Shown piece after piece: positions 15,244 to 23,359 of a stretch of DNA of 32,826 nucleotides (positions are counted from its first letter, which is position 1; every line of letters begins with the position of its first letter). Below the pieces are notes generated by a model. The model saw only the letters and a list, made by a program, of their open reading frames with translations. It did no database searches and was not told the DNA's origin. The position numbers and the translations under genes were made by a program. This DNA comes from Reyranella soli (GTDB taxonomy: Bacteria > Pseudomonadota > Alphaproteobacteria > Reyranellales > Reyranellaceae). Where the stretch lies: contig NZ_BKAJ01000149.1 in the NCBI RefSeq assembly GCF_007992495.1, positions 1 to 32,826 of the forward strand, written 5' to 3'.

Positions 15244-15930
15244 ATGACAATCCAACGCTTCCTTCACGCCATCGACGGCATCAGCACCTGGGTCGGCAAG
15301 GCCGCGGCCTGGCTGATCATCGCCCTGATGGCGGTCGTCTGCCTGGAAGTCCTGAAGCGATACGCGCTCAACGCGCCGACGGCCTGGATCTTCGACCTCA
15401 ACAACATGCTCTACGGCTCGCTGTTCATGCTGTGCGGTGCGTACGCACTGGCGCAAAACGCGCATGTCCGCGGCGACTTCCTCTACAGCTCGATGCGGCC
15501 GCGCACCCAGGCGTTGCTCGACCTGGTGCTGTACTTCGTCTTCTTCTTCCCCGGCATCGGCGCCCTGCTCTATGCCGGCTGGGAATATGCCGGCGATTCC
15601 TGGCGCATCAACGAGCATTCCAACGTCACCGCCGACGGCCCGCCGGTCTATCATTTCAAGACCGTCATCCCGATCGCCGGCGCCCTCGTGCTGCTGCAGG
15701 GCGTAGCCGAGGTCGTGCGCTGCGTCGTCTGCCTCAAGACCGGCGTCTGGCCGTCGCGACTGAAGGACGTGAGCGAGATCGACGTCGTCGAGGAACAGCT
15801 CTCCCAGAGCGAGCATGTCGACGAGGAAGAGCGCCAGGCCGCCATCGCGCGGGCGGCGCAGATCGAGGAAGCGGCGCGGCAGCGCGGCCTAGGTGGCAGT
15901 GTGGGTGGATCGGGAGACAACAAGATATGA
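15244..15930 (+). CDS. dctQ: TRAP transporter small permease DctQ
   Basis: A 228-residue inner-membrane protein with four hydrophobic segments (about residues 20-40, 57-77, 98-120, 142-162). The family segment AAWLIIALMAVVCLEVLKRYALNAPTAW is split by the first membrane helix. After the last helix comes a charged, Glu/Ala-rich C-terminal extension (about 175-215, EEQLSQSEHVDEEERQAAI) that probably forms a cytoplasmic helix; this is longer than in most DctQ proteins. Its TGA overlaps the dctM ATG as ATGA. It works with DctM and DctP in sodium-driven organic acid uptake. Confidence 0.9.
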   Translation: MTIQRFLHAIDGISTWVGKAAAWLIIALMAVVCLEVLKRYALNAPTAWIFDLNNMLYGSLFMLCGAYALAQNAHVRGDFLYSSMRPRTQALLDLVLYFVFFFPGIGALLYAGWEYAGDSWRINEHSNVTADGPPVYHFKTVIPIAGALVLLQGVAEVVRCVVCLKTGVWPSRLKDVSEIDVVEEQLSQSEHVDEEERQAAIARAAQIEEAARQRGLGGSVGGSGDNKI

Positions 15931-17672
15931 GCGATCCCGCCCTCGGGCTCCTGATGCTCGCGCTCATCGTGGTCGTGATCATGATGGGCTTTGCCACGGC
16001 CTTCACCCTCATGGGGCTCGGCATCGTCTTCGGCTTCATCGCCTTCTACACGCCGGGGCAGCCGTGGGCCGACAACAAGATCTTCACCCTGATGGTCCAG
16101 CGCACCTACGGCGCCATGACCAACGACGTGCTGATCTCCATCCCGCTGTTCGTGCTGATGGGCTACGTGATGGAGCGCGGCGCGCTCGTCGACAAGATGT
16201 TCTATTCCATCCAGCTCGCCTTCCGCCGCGTGCCGGCGGCGCTCGCGGTGGCGACTCTGGTGGTCTGCACCTTCTGGGGCATCGCCAGCGGCCTCGTTGG
16301 CGCGGTCGTGGTGCTGATGGGCGTCATCGCCTTCAATCCGATGCTGCGCGCCGGCTACGACGTGAAGCTCGCTTCGGGCGTGATCACCGCCGGCGGCACG
16401 CTCGGCATCCTGATCCCGCCGTCGGTGATGATCATCGTCTACGCCGCGGTGGCCGGCCAGTCGGTGGTCAAGCTCTACGCCGCGGCGATGATCCCGGGCT
16501 TCTTCCTCGCCTTTCTCTATCTCGTCTACATCATGGGCTGGGCGCTGCTGGACCCGAAGATCGCCCCGCAGCTGCCCGAGGAGCAGACGCGCGTCCCGGT
16601 GCCGGGTTGGGTCGAACGCCTGCAGGCGGCCTATTCGCGCAACGTGCTGGTCGGCCTGGTCAAGGCATTGTTCGCGCCGGCCAAGGCCCGCGACCTCATC
16701 GACGACGGCAAGCCGCTCGGCTATCGCGGCATCCTCTACAATTTCAGCATGGCCCTGGTGCCGATCGCGCTCTACGTCGCCACGTTCGGCGGCACCTGGT
16801 GGTACGTCGTGATCCACAAGAAATCGATCGAGGCGCCCGAGGCGGCCGGCCTGCAGCCGCTCGGCGGGGCGGCAGCCCAGGCGGCAGAGGCCGCGGAGGA
16901 GGTCGTGCCGCAGGCCTTCTACATCTGGTTCGCCGTCTTCGCCGCGCTCTTCCTGCTCGCCACGATCCGCTACTACTGGCGCATGGACGCCGCGCGCTTC
17001 ACGGTCCTGAAGCTGCTCAGCATCTCGGTGATGCCGCTCGGCATCCTGACGGTCGTGGTGTTGGCGGTGATCCTGTTCGGCATCACCACGGCCACCGAAT
17101 CGGCGGCGGTCGGCGCGGCCGGCGCCTTCCTGCTCGCCTTCCAGGCGCGCACCCTCGACTGGAAGCGCACCAAGGAAGCGGTGTTCCTGACCGCCAAGAC
17201 CACCGCCATGGTGTGCTGGCTGTTCGTCGGCTCGGCGCTGTTCTCGGCAGTGTTCGCCATCCTCGGCGGCCAGGGCCTAGTCGAGCGCTGGGCGCTGTCG
17301 CTCAACCTGACGCCGGTCCAGTTCATGCTGCTGTCGCAGGCCATCATCTTCATCCTGGGATGGCCGCTGGAATGGACGGAGATCATCATCATCTTCGTGC
17401 CGATCTTCCTGCCGCTCCTGAAGCACTACAACATCGACCCCGTCCTGTGGGGCACCCTGGTGTTCGTGAACTTGCAAGCCGCGTTTCTCTCCCCGCCCGT
17501 CGCCATGTCGGCCTACTACCTGAAGGGCGTCTCGCCGCCGCACGTCACGCTGAACCAGATCTTCGGCGGCATGATGCCCTACATGCTGATCGTCATCCTC
17601 TGCATGGTGATCATGTACCTGTGGCCCGGCATGACGCTGTGGCTGCCGAATTATCTGTACGGCGGCGGCTGA
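15927..17672 (+). CDS. dctM: TRAP transporter large permease DctM
   Basis: A 581-residue multi-helix inner-membrane protein that carries the solute path. Family motifs include GIASGLVGAVVVLMGVIAFNP, ITAGGTLGILIPPSV, ITTATESAAVGAAGAF and LVFVNLQAAFLSPPVAMSAYYLK (given in part). Typical DctM is about 430 residues; here roughly residues 205-355 form an extra block. It contains a soluble stretch (PKIAPQLPEEQTRVPVPGW...), extra hydrophobic segments and an Ala/Glu-rich linker (GGAAAQAAEAAEE). This enlarged form is known among TRAP systems with FcbT-like receptors. ATG at 15927 overlaps the dctQ stop by four bases. The stop is only three bases from the end of a convergent gene. Confidence 0.92.
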   Translation: MSDPALGLLMLALIVVVIMMGFATAFTLMGLGIVFGFIAFYTPGQPWADNKIFTLMVQRTYGAMTNDVLISIPLFVLMGYVMERGALVDKMFYSIQLAFRRVPAALAVATLVVCTFWGIASGLVGAVVVLMGVIAFNPMLRAGYDVKLASGVITAGGTLGILIPPSVMIIVYAAVAGQSVVKLYAAAMIPGFFLAFLYLVYIMGWALLDPKIAPQLPEEQTRVPVPGWVERLQAAYSRNVLVGLVKALFAPAKARDLIDDGKPLGYRGILYNFSMALVPIALYVATFGGTWWYVVIHKKSIEAPEAAGLQPLGGAAAQAAEAAEEVVPQAFYIWFAVFAALFLLATIRYYWRMDAARFTVLKLLSISVMPLGILTVVVLAVILFGITTATESAAVGAAGAFLLAFQARTLDWKRTKEAVFLTAKTTAMVCWLFVGSALFSAVFAILGGQGLVERWALSLNLTPVQFMLLSQAIIFILGWPLEWTEIIIIFVPIFLPLLKHYNIDPVLWGTLVFVNLQAAFLSPPVAMSAYYLKGVSPPHVTLNQIFGGMMPYMLIVILCMVIMYLWPGMTLWLPNYLYGGG

Positions 17673-17675
17673 TCT

Positions 17676-19082
17676 TTACTTCTTGCCGTCCCTTGCGCCT
17701 TCGACGTCGAACACGAGCTTCTGTATTCCGGGCTGCCGCTCGGGCGAGAGAATGAGCGTGACCTTCAGGCGGCCACGCGCGCAGGCCAACGTGAAGGTGC
17801 CACCCAGTGCATGCGTCGGCTCGATCGCCGCGACCGTGCCCTCGCCCAATTTCCGCTTCAGGTCGGCGAGCTTGGCATTGCGCAGCGGCGGTGGCGTGTC
17901 GAGAAGCAGGTTCGGCGCACAGGCATCGGCGACATCCTCGATCCGGCCCGAGGTGTAGGCCTTGATCACGGCATCGACGGCGCGCTTGAGCGCCGCGGAT
18001 GGCGCGACAGGCGGACGCTTCGGCGCGGCGTCGTGCAGGATCTGCGCCAGAAGCGGCGTCAGCTTCGACATCGGCGCGTAAGTGCGGTTGGCGAAGGCGA
18101 ACACGCCCCAGCCGCGGTCGGGCAGCATCAGCACATGCGAGCCGTAGCCCGGCAGGCCGCCGGGGTGATGCAGGACGCGGCCGAGCCGCGGGTCTTCCGT
18201 GTCCATCAGGCCGTAGCCGTAGGCGGTGGGTCGCGGTTCGGGTGGCCCGTCCGGCTGAAAGGGTGGCGCGTGATAGAGCGCCATCTCGCGCACGCTCGCG
18301 CGCCGGACCGGGCCGGTCTCGGGATCGTCGCGCGCCGGCCAGGCCGAGAGCAGGAAGGCGACCCAGCGTGCATAGTCCGGCGCCGTCGTGACCAGGCCGC
18401 CCATGGCGCCGACCTCGCCGTCCGGCTCGATGCGCTCGCGCGACCATGTCTTGCCGTCGAGGCGGTAGCCGAAGGCATAGTCGCCGCGCGCCGCCGCGAT
18501 CGCGTCGAAGGTCGTATGCGCCATGCCGAGCGGCGCGAGGAAGAGCCGCCGCATGTAGTCCTGGTAGGGCTCGCCGCTCACGTTGGTCAGGACCCGGCCG
18601 AGCAGCGCATAGCCCAGGTTGGAATATTCGTAGGCGAGGCCGGGCGCGCGGGCGAACAGCGTGCCGGTGGCGATCACCTCGTCGAGCCCGGCCGGCGTCA
18701 TGCCGAGCACGCGGTCGCCCCACGGATCGTCGGTGACGAAGCCCGCGACGTGACACAGGAGATCGCGCACCGTGACCGGCTTGCTGTCGGCGGTGGCGGG
18801 TTTCACTGCTGCGAACTGCGGCACGTACTCGGCGAGCGGCGCATCGAGCACGACCTTGCCGGCATCGCGCAGCGAGACGATCGCGAGCGCCGTCATGTTC
18901 TTGGTCATCGAGGCGATGCGGAAGGCGGTGTCGGTCTCCACCGGCCTCCCGGCCTCGCGGTCGGCCAGCCCGAACGCCGTGACATGGACGAGGCGTCCCT
19001 GGTCGACGATGCCCGCGACAAGGCCGGGGAGCTTGGTCTTCTCGGCGAAAGCCGCCGAGGCGGCGTCGATTTCGGCAAACAT
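17676..19082 (-). CDS. serine hydrolase, class C beta-lactamase family
   Basis: A 468-residue enzyme of the beta-lactamase/D-Ala-D-Ala peptidase/esterase fold. The catalytic SxxK motif is SMTK (58-61), the YxN motif is YSN (153-155), and the third box is HPG (306-308) in HHPGGLPGYGSH. No signal peptide is visible, which argues against beta-lactam resistance or wall synthesis and for a cytoplasmic esterase, amidase or peptidase role. Residues 350-468 form an extra C-terminal domain (KRAVDAVIKAYTSGRIEDV onward) of unknown function. ATG at 19082 is used. It converges on dctM with a three-base gap, leaving no room for a separate terminator. Confidence 0.88.
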   Translation of the reverse strand: MFAEIDAASAAFAEKTKLPGLVAGIVDQGRLVHVTAFGLADREAGRPVETDTAFRIASMTKNMTALAIVSLRDAGKVVLDAPLAEYVPQFAAVKPATADSKPVTVRDLLCHVAGFVTDDPWGDRVLGMTPAGLDEVIATGTLFARAPGLAYEYSNLGYALLGRVLTNVSGEPYQDYMRRLFLAPLGMAHTTFDAIAAARGDYAFGYRLDGKTWSRERIEPDGEVGAMGGLVTTAPDYARWVAFLLSAWPARDDPETGPVRRASVREMALYHAPPFQPDGPPEPRPTAYGYGLMDTEDPRLGRVLHHPGGLPGYGSHVLMLPDRGWGVFAFANRTYAPMSKLTPLLAQILHDAAPKRPPVAPSAALKRAVDAVIKAYTSGRIEDVADACAPNLLLDTPPPLRNAKLADLKRKLGEGTVAAIEPTHALGGTFTLACARGRLKVTLILSPERQPGIQKLVFDVEGARDGKK

Positions 19083-19188
19083 CGGGTCACCATAGCGGGA
19101 CCGAGCGGCGCGCGTCGCCTGTCATCGCGGTGATGTTGCGGGCGGCGACAGCGCCGGGCACGATGCGGCCCGACGCTTGGGGGACACC

Positions 19189-19944
19189 ATGGATCTCAAT
19201 GGAAAGGTCGCCTTCGTCACCGGCGGGTCGGGCGACATCGGCAAGGCGATCGCGCAGGCGCTGGCCAGCGCCGGCACCGACGTTGTCGTTTCCTATGTCG
19301 GCGATGCCGGGCGAGCCAACGCGGCGGTCGAGGCGATCCGGAAGACCGGCCGGCAGGGCCACGCCGTGCAGCTCGATCAACGCGATCCCAAATCGATCGA
19401 TGCCTGCGTCGAGAAGGTGATCGGGCAGTTCGGACGGCTCGATATCCTCGTCAACAACGCCGCATGGAATATCGGCATCCCGTTCAGCGACCTCGAGACG
19501 CTGACATCGGACATCTGGGATCGCGTCCTCGAGACCAACGTTCGCGGCCCTTTCCTGCTGTGCCGGGCGCTCGCCCCGGAACTGCGCCGGCACAAGGCCG
19601 GCCGGATCATCAATATCGCCTCGCTCGCCGGGCTTGCCCCGGGCGGCAGCAGCATCGCCTATGCGGCCAGCAAATCGGCGCTGATCCATCTCACGCACTG
19701 CCTGGCCGTCGCGCTGGCGCCGGATGTGAGCGTGAACTGCATTGCGCCCGGGCTGGTTGAAGGAACCCGCATGGCCGGGCGGCTGCCGGAGGACATGAAG
19801 CAATCGATCCGCTCCCAAACCATCCTCGGACGGACGGGAAGCGCCGACGACATCGCGCAGATGGCCGTCACCTATTGCCGGGCGGACAGCATGACCGGGC
19901 AAACGGTTGTCGTCGACGGCGGATCCCCGATCGGGATGCGTTGA
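19189..19944 (+). CDS. SDR family NAD(P)-dependent oxidoreductase
   Basis: A 251-residue classical short-chain dehydrogenase. The cofactor loop is TGGSGDIG (11-18), the NNA motif is 89-91, and the catalytic set is Asn117, Ser145, Tyr158 and Lys162 (YAASK). VNCIAPGLVEGTRM and the C-terminal VVDGGSPIG are typical. ATG at 19189 is chosen because GGGGGA lies five bases upstream; the TTG at 19177 has no site. The substrate is unknown; FabG-like sequences of this kind act on many ketones and alcohols. It lies between two serine hydrolase genes and is followed by a repeat region, so it is probably a single-gene transcript. Confidence 0.92.
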   Translation: MDLNGKVAFVTGGSGDIGKAIAQALASAGTDVVVSYVGDAGRANAAVEAIRKTGRQGHAVQLDQRDPKSIDACVEKVIGQFGRLDILVNNAAWNIGIPFSDLETLTSDIWDRVLETNVRGPFLLCRALAPELRRHKAGRIINIASLAGLAPGGSSIAYAASKSALIHLTHCLAVALAPDVSVNCIAPGLVEGTRMAGRLPEDMKQSIRSQTILGRTGSADDIAQMAVTYCRADSMTGQTVVVDGGSPIGMR

Positions 19945-19956
19945 GCGCGGGCATCG

Positions 19957-20128
19957 GGAGAAGATGATGCCCTTCTTCTCCTCCCCCGCTTGCGGGGGAG
20001 GATACAGGAGGGGGCAGGCCACACGTCGGGGGTTGGCCAATTTCAGATCATGATCTCATCCTCGGAGAGGCCACCTATGAGGCTCTCCCCCTCCCTACCC
20101 TCCCCCGTATGACGGGGGGAGGAAAAGA
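19957..20128. repeat. composite palindromic repeat, family B
   Basis: Two hairpin units lie in opposite orientation about 70 bases apart. The left unit has GGAGAAGA/TCTTCTCC (19957-19964 with 19974-19981) overlapping a second hairpin TCCTCCCCCGC/GCGGGGGAGGA (19979-19989 with 19992-20002). The right unit has CCTCCCCCGT/ACGGGGGGAGG around 20099-20122. Its left flank, read in reverse complement, matches the GGAGGGGGCAG right of the left hairpin. This resembles a REP-doublet. It fills the 222-base gap between the SDR and esterase genes and could end SDR transcription. The right unit ends about 40 bases before ATG 20167. Confidence 0.75.
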
Positions 20129-20166
20129 GGTAGATGATGTCGACAACCACAATAAGGAGGAACGCC

Positions 20167-21333
20167 ATGAAAGCAGCAGCCGACAAGGTTCTGAAGGATG
20201 CGGTGAGCAAGGGCGATGTGCCGGGCGTGGTCGCGACGGCGACCGATGCCAAGGGCACGACCTACGAAGGCGGCTTCGGCAAGCGGATGCTGGGCGAGAC
20301 GGCCGAAATGACGCCCGATACCGTGGTGTGGATCGCCTCGATGACCAAAGCGGTCACCGGCGCCGCCGCCATGCAGCTCGTCGAGCGCGGCAAGCTCTCG
20401 CTCGATGGACCCGCCAAGGACGTGATCCCGGCACTGGGCGAGGTCGGTGTGCTCGACGGCTTCGACTCCGCCGGCAAGCCCAAGACACGCAAGGCCAAGA
20501 GCGACATCACGCTGCGCCATCTGCTGACCCATACCGCAGGCTTCGGCTACGACATCTGGAGTCCCGAGATCGCCAAGTACATGGAGGCGATGGAGGTGCC
20601 GGGCATCATCTCATGCCAGGACAAGGCGCTGACCACGCCGTTGCTGTTCGATCCCGGCGAGCGCTGGTTCTACGGCATCAACATCGACTTCGCCGGCAAG
20701 ATGGTCGAGGCGGCGAGCGGCCAGAAGCTCGGCAAGTACATGCAGGACAACCTGTTCGGGCCGCTCGGCATGACGAGCACGGCGTTCCGCATCACTGACG
20801 ACATGCGCAAGCGCATGGCCAGGATCCATCATCGCGGCGCCGACGGTGCCCTGATGCCCGACCCCACCATCGAGATTCCGCAGGAGCCGGAGTTCGAGAT
20901 GGGCGGCGGCGGGCTCTACAGCACGGCCGGCGACTACCTGAAGTTCGTGCGCATGATGCTGAACCAGGGCAAGTCGGACAAAGGTGAGGCGGTGCTGAAG
21001 CCTGCCACGGTCGCGGAGATGTCGAACAACGCCATGGGCGATTGCAAGGTCTGCCTGCTCGAGACGGCCGCCCCGCCCTTCTCCAACGATGCCGAGTTCT
21101 TCCCCGGCATGGACAAGCAATGGGGCCTCTCCTTCATGATCAACAATGAAGAGGCGCCGACCGGACGGTCGCCCGGATCGCTGGCCTGGGCGGGCCTGGC
21201 CAACACCTACTACTGGATCGACCAGAACAAGGGCGTCGGCGGCGTCTACGCCACCCAGGTCCTGCCCTTCGCCGACGTGAAGTCGCTGCCGCTGTTCCAT
21301 GCGTTCGAAAGTGCGGTGTACGGGCGCTCATGA
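20167..21333 (+). CDS. serine hydrolase, family VIII esterase / class C beta-lactamase-like
   Basis: A 388-residue protein with SMTK at 58-61 (nucleophile Ser58, base Lys61) and Tyr169 in RWFYGINID. In the third box it has WAG (AWAGLANTYYW) in place of the KTG/HxG of beta-lactamases. That WxG form is typical of family VIII carboxylesterases. No signal peptide is visible. ATG at 20167 is chosen because AAGGAGG sits seven bases upstream; earlier ATGs in frame lack a site. The likely reaction is hydrolysis of a small ester or amide. It and the 468-residue hydrolase at 17676-19082 share a fold and the SMTK box at the same residue number but differ strongly elsewhere. It converges on an isomerase-like gene across a large palindrome. 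Confidence 0.9.
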   Translation: MKAAADKVLKDAVSKGDVPGVVATATDAKGTTYEGGFGKRMLGETAEMTPDTVVWIASMTKAVTGAAAMQLVERGKLSLDGPAKDVIPALGEVGVLDGFDSAGKPKTRKAKSDITLRHLLTHTAGFGYDIWSPEIAKYMEAMEVPGIISCQDKALTTPLLFDPGERWFYGINIDFAGKMVEAASGQKLGKYMQDNLFGPLGMTSTAFRITDDMRKRMARIHHRGADGALMPDPTIEIPQEPEFEMGGGGLYSTAGDYLKFVRMMLNQGKSDKGEAVLKPATVAEMSNNAMGDCKVCLLETAAPPFSNDAEFFPGMDKQWGLSFMINNEEAPTGRSPGSLAWAGLANTYYWIDQNKGVGGVYATQVLPFADVKSLPLFHAFESAVYGRS

Positions 21334-21413
21334 TCTTCCGGACCGCGCGCGTCCTCGCGCGCCTCATGATTATGAGCGCGCGAGGACGCGCGCGGTCCAG
21401 AAGAGCATGATCG
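21325..21413. repeat. 89-base near-perfect palindrome between convergent genes
   Basis: A central stem of 22 perfect pairs (21340-21361 with 21377-21398, GGACCGCGCGCGTCCTCGCGCG and complement, given once in part) continues inward after a bulged C through CTCAT/ATGAG to a GATT loop. Outward it continues to 21325/21413 with single mismatches at 21339/21399, 21333/21405 and 21327/21411. The left arm includes the stop codon of the esterase gene. It probably acts as a two-way transcription stop or is a mobile palindromic element. Confidence 0.88.
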
Positions 21414-21427
21414 TGAGCGGCCGGGAC

Positions 21428-22264
21428 CTAGCGTTGCAACTGCAGGCGCTCCAGGAACTGGAAGCTCTTGGCGACGCTTGTGAGTGGATCCGACGAATCG
21501 TCCTGCTCGACGAAGAGATGCTGCACGCCGGCGAGAAGCGCGGTGCGGACGATCTGTTCCATGGGCAGGACGCCGCTGCCGACTTCCACCGTCGAGCCGT
21601 CCGCGCCCAGGTCCTTCAGGTGCACGAGCACGATCCGGTCCGCGCCGTTCTTCAGGTATTGGACGGGGCCCTGCCCTGCCTTGGCGACCCAGTAGACATC
21701 GAGCTCGAGCTTGACGTCGCGCGGGTCGGTTTCCGTCAGCAGCAGCCGGAACGGCGTCGTGCCGTCGGCGAACGGCGCGAATTCGAAGTCGTGATTGTGA
21801 TAGGCGAGCACGAGGCCCCGGCTGCGAGCGGCGCCCCCGATCCCGTTCAGCATCCGGCAGACTTTTCTCCAATCGTCAGCCGTGCTGCGTTCCGCGGCCT
21901 CGACCGACGGGCACACCAGGTAGGTCGCTCCGAGAGCGCGCGCCTCCTCGACAACGCCAGCGAAGTCTCCGCGCAGCCTGTCGTAGCTTGCGTGCATTGA
22001 CGGCGCGCTCAGTCCGTAGCGCTGCAGGCTCATGCGCATGGCGGGCGCCGTAACACGCGGCAACCCTGCAAGCTCGACCTCGCGATAGCCGATGTCGGCA
22101 ACGCGCCTCAGCGCGCTCTCCAGGTCGGCATCGAGAGCGTCCCTTACGGTGTAGAGCTGCAGCCCGGGACGCCACGACGGGCGTGGCTGCGCAAGAATGC
22201 TGGGCGACAAGGCAGATCCCGCCAGCATGGCCAGGAGTGATCGTCTGGTGCGTCCAAAACTCAT
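21428..22264 (-). CDS. sugar phosphate isomerase/epimerase-like TIM barrel protein, exported
   Basis: A 278-residue protein of the xylose-isomerase-like TIM barrel family. Residues 1-26 are a likely Tat signal (RTRRSLLAMLAG, cut near LAQ), so the product is predicted to fold with its metal and act in the periplasm. Metal and substrate site candidates are the Glu in REVELAG, AYHNHDFEF, KLELDVYW, VLVHLKD and VEVGSG. ATG at 22264 overlaps the TGA of glucokinase by four bases (ATGA), so the two are translated together. The frame remains open upstream but there it is inside glucokinase. The substrate is a sugar or sugar derivative of unknown identity. Confidence 0.88.
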   Translation of the reverse strand: MSFGRTRRSLLAMLAGSALSPSILAQPRPSWRPGLQLYTVRDALDADLESALRRVADIGYREVELAGLPRVTAPAMRMSLQRYGLSAPSMHASYDRLRGDFAGVVEEARALGATYLVCPSVEAAERSTADDWRKVCRMLNGIGGAARSRGLVLAYHNHDFEFAPFADGTTPFRLLLTETDPRDVKLELDVYWVAKAGQGPVQYLKNGADRIVLVHLKDLGADGSTVEVGSGVLPMEQIVRTALLAGVQHLFVEQDDSSDPLTSVAKSFQFLERLQLQR

Positions 22265-23229
22265 CGGCCGGGCGAGCGGGCGCGGACGCTCGCCAGATGA
22301 GCGAGCCCGACGAAGGCCGGCGTCGGATGCACGATGACCGCGGTCGGGATACGGGCGAGATAGCTCGACAGGCGTCCCTTGGCCTCGAACCGCTCGCGGA
22401 AGGCGGAGGCACGCAGGAAATCGGTGAAGCGCGGCGCGATGCCGCCGCCGATGAACAGGCCGCCGCGCGCGCCCAAGGTCAGTGCGATGTTGCCGGCGAC
22501 GCTGCCGAGGAAGGCGCAGAACAGCTCCAGGGCCTCGCGGCTCACCTTGCAATCGTCGGCCAGCGCATGCGCCACGATCTCGCTGCTGTCGCGCTCCGGC
22601 ACCGTCTGGCCGTCAACGCGGGCGATGGCATGGTAGAGCTGCATCAGGCCCGATCCGGAGAGCACGCGCTCGACCGAGACATGGTGGAACTGCTGGCGCA
22701 GGGCGAGGATGATGGCGTCCTCGCGCCGGTTCTCGCTCGACAGCGTGGCGTGGCCGCCCTCCGTCACGACAATGACCTCGGCGTCACCCGCCGAGACCAT
22801 GGCCGCCAATCCGAAGCCGGTGCCGGGCCCCATCACGGCCATGGTGCCGCGCTCGCCGGGGCGCGCCATGCCCAGCGTCACGATATCCGCGGGCCGCAGG
22901 GCGGGCAGCGACCAGGCGAGCGCCTCGAAGTCGTTCAGCACGGCCACGTCGGTCATGCTGAGGCCCTTGGCGATGCGCTCCGAATCGACGATCCAGGCGG
23001 CGTTGGTGAGCGTGATCCGGCCACTGTCGACCGGGCCCGCCGCCGCGATCAGCGCCCGCTTGGGTGATTGGCCCTTGGCCGGTCCAGCCAGGAATTCGCG
23101 CGCCGCCTCGATCGGCGAGGCGTAGTCCGAAACTTCATAGGTCTCGGCTGCGGCGAGCTCGGTCCCTTCCAGCAGCGCGAAGCGGGCGTTGGTGGCGCCG
23201 ATATCGGCGATCAAAGCGGGCGTCGTCAT
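22261..23229 (-). CDS. glk: glucokinase (Glk family)
   Basis: A 322-residue cytoplasmic kinase that phosphorylates glucose with ATP (EC 2.7.1.2). It belongs to the non-ROK Glk family: phosphate loop DIGATNARFAL (9-19), catalytic Asp100 in NDFEA, GPGTGFG (134-140), EGGH (157-160) and GGGIAPRF near the end. Length matches the family. ATG at 23229 is chosen at the first Met before DIGATN; upstream frame is open but has no homology. It is divergent from a ROK kinase with 130 bases between, and overlaps the downstream isomerase gene. It probably feeds glucose into the Entner-Doudoroff or glycolytic route. Confidence 0.93.
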   Translation of the reverse strand: MTTPALIADIGATNARFALLEGTELAAAETYEVSDYASPIEAAREFLAGPAKGQSPKRALIAAAGPVDSGRITLTNAAWIVDSERIAKGLSMTDVAVLNDFEALAWSLPALRPADIVTLGMARPGERGTMAVMGPGTGFGLAAMVSAGDAEVIVVTEGGHATLSSENRREDAIILALRQQFHHVSVERVLSGSGLMQLYHAIARVDGQTVPERDSSEIVAHALADDCKVSREALELFCAFLGSVAGNIALTLGARGGLFIGGGIAPRFTDFLRASAFRERFEAKGRLSSYLARIPTAVIVHPTPAFVGLAHLASVRARSPGR

Positions 23230-23260
23230 GCGTCGATACCTCTTTGCCTGCACAAGCAGT

Positions 23261-23288
23261 ACATTACGACCCATCTGATGTCCGGCAA
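23261..23288 (-). promoter_or_regulatory. candidate promoter of glk
   Basis: On the minus strand TTGCCG (23288-23283) is separated by 16 bases from TAATGT (23266-23261), leaving about 30 bases to the glk ATG at 23229. It lies in the 130-base divergent gap shared with the ROK kinase. I saw no convincing partner promoter on the plus strand and no clear operator palindrome. Confidence 0.35.
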
Positions 23289-23359
23289 GCCGCTGGCGAC
23301 ACTGCGCCGGAATACCTTTATCAATATGACAGTGGCGGCTGCGAGCACTCGGAGGACGC

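Noticed and set aside
13306..15816. A long minus-strand open frame opposite mpg, dctP and part of dctQ
   Set aside because: Low-complexity antisense translation that also contains repeat-derived residues; the plus-strand genes are clear.
17676..19082. The 468-residue serine hydrolase as an antibiotic resistance beta-lactamase
   Set aside because: It lacks a signal peptide and has an extra C-terminal domain; the fold alone does not show beta-lactam hydrolysis.
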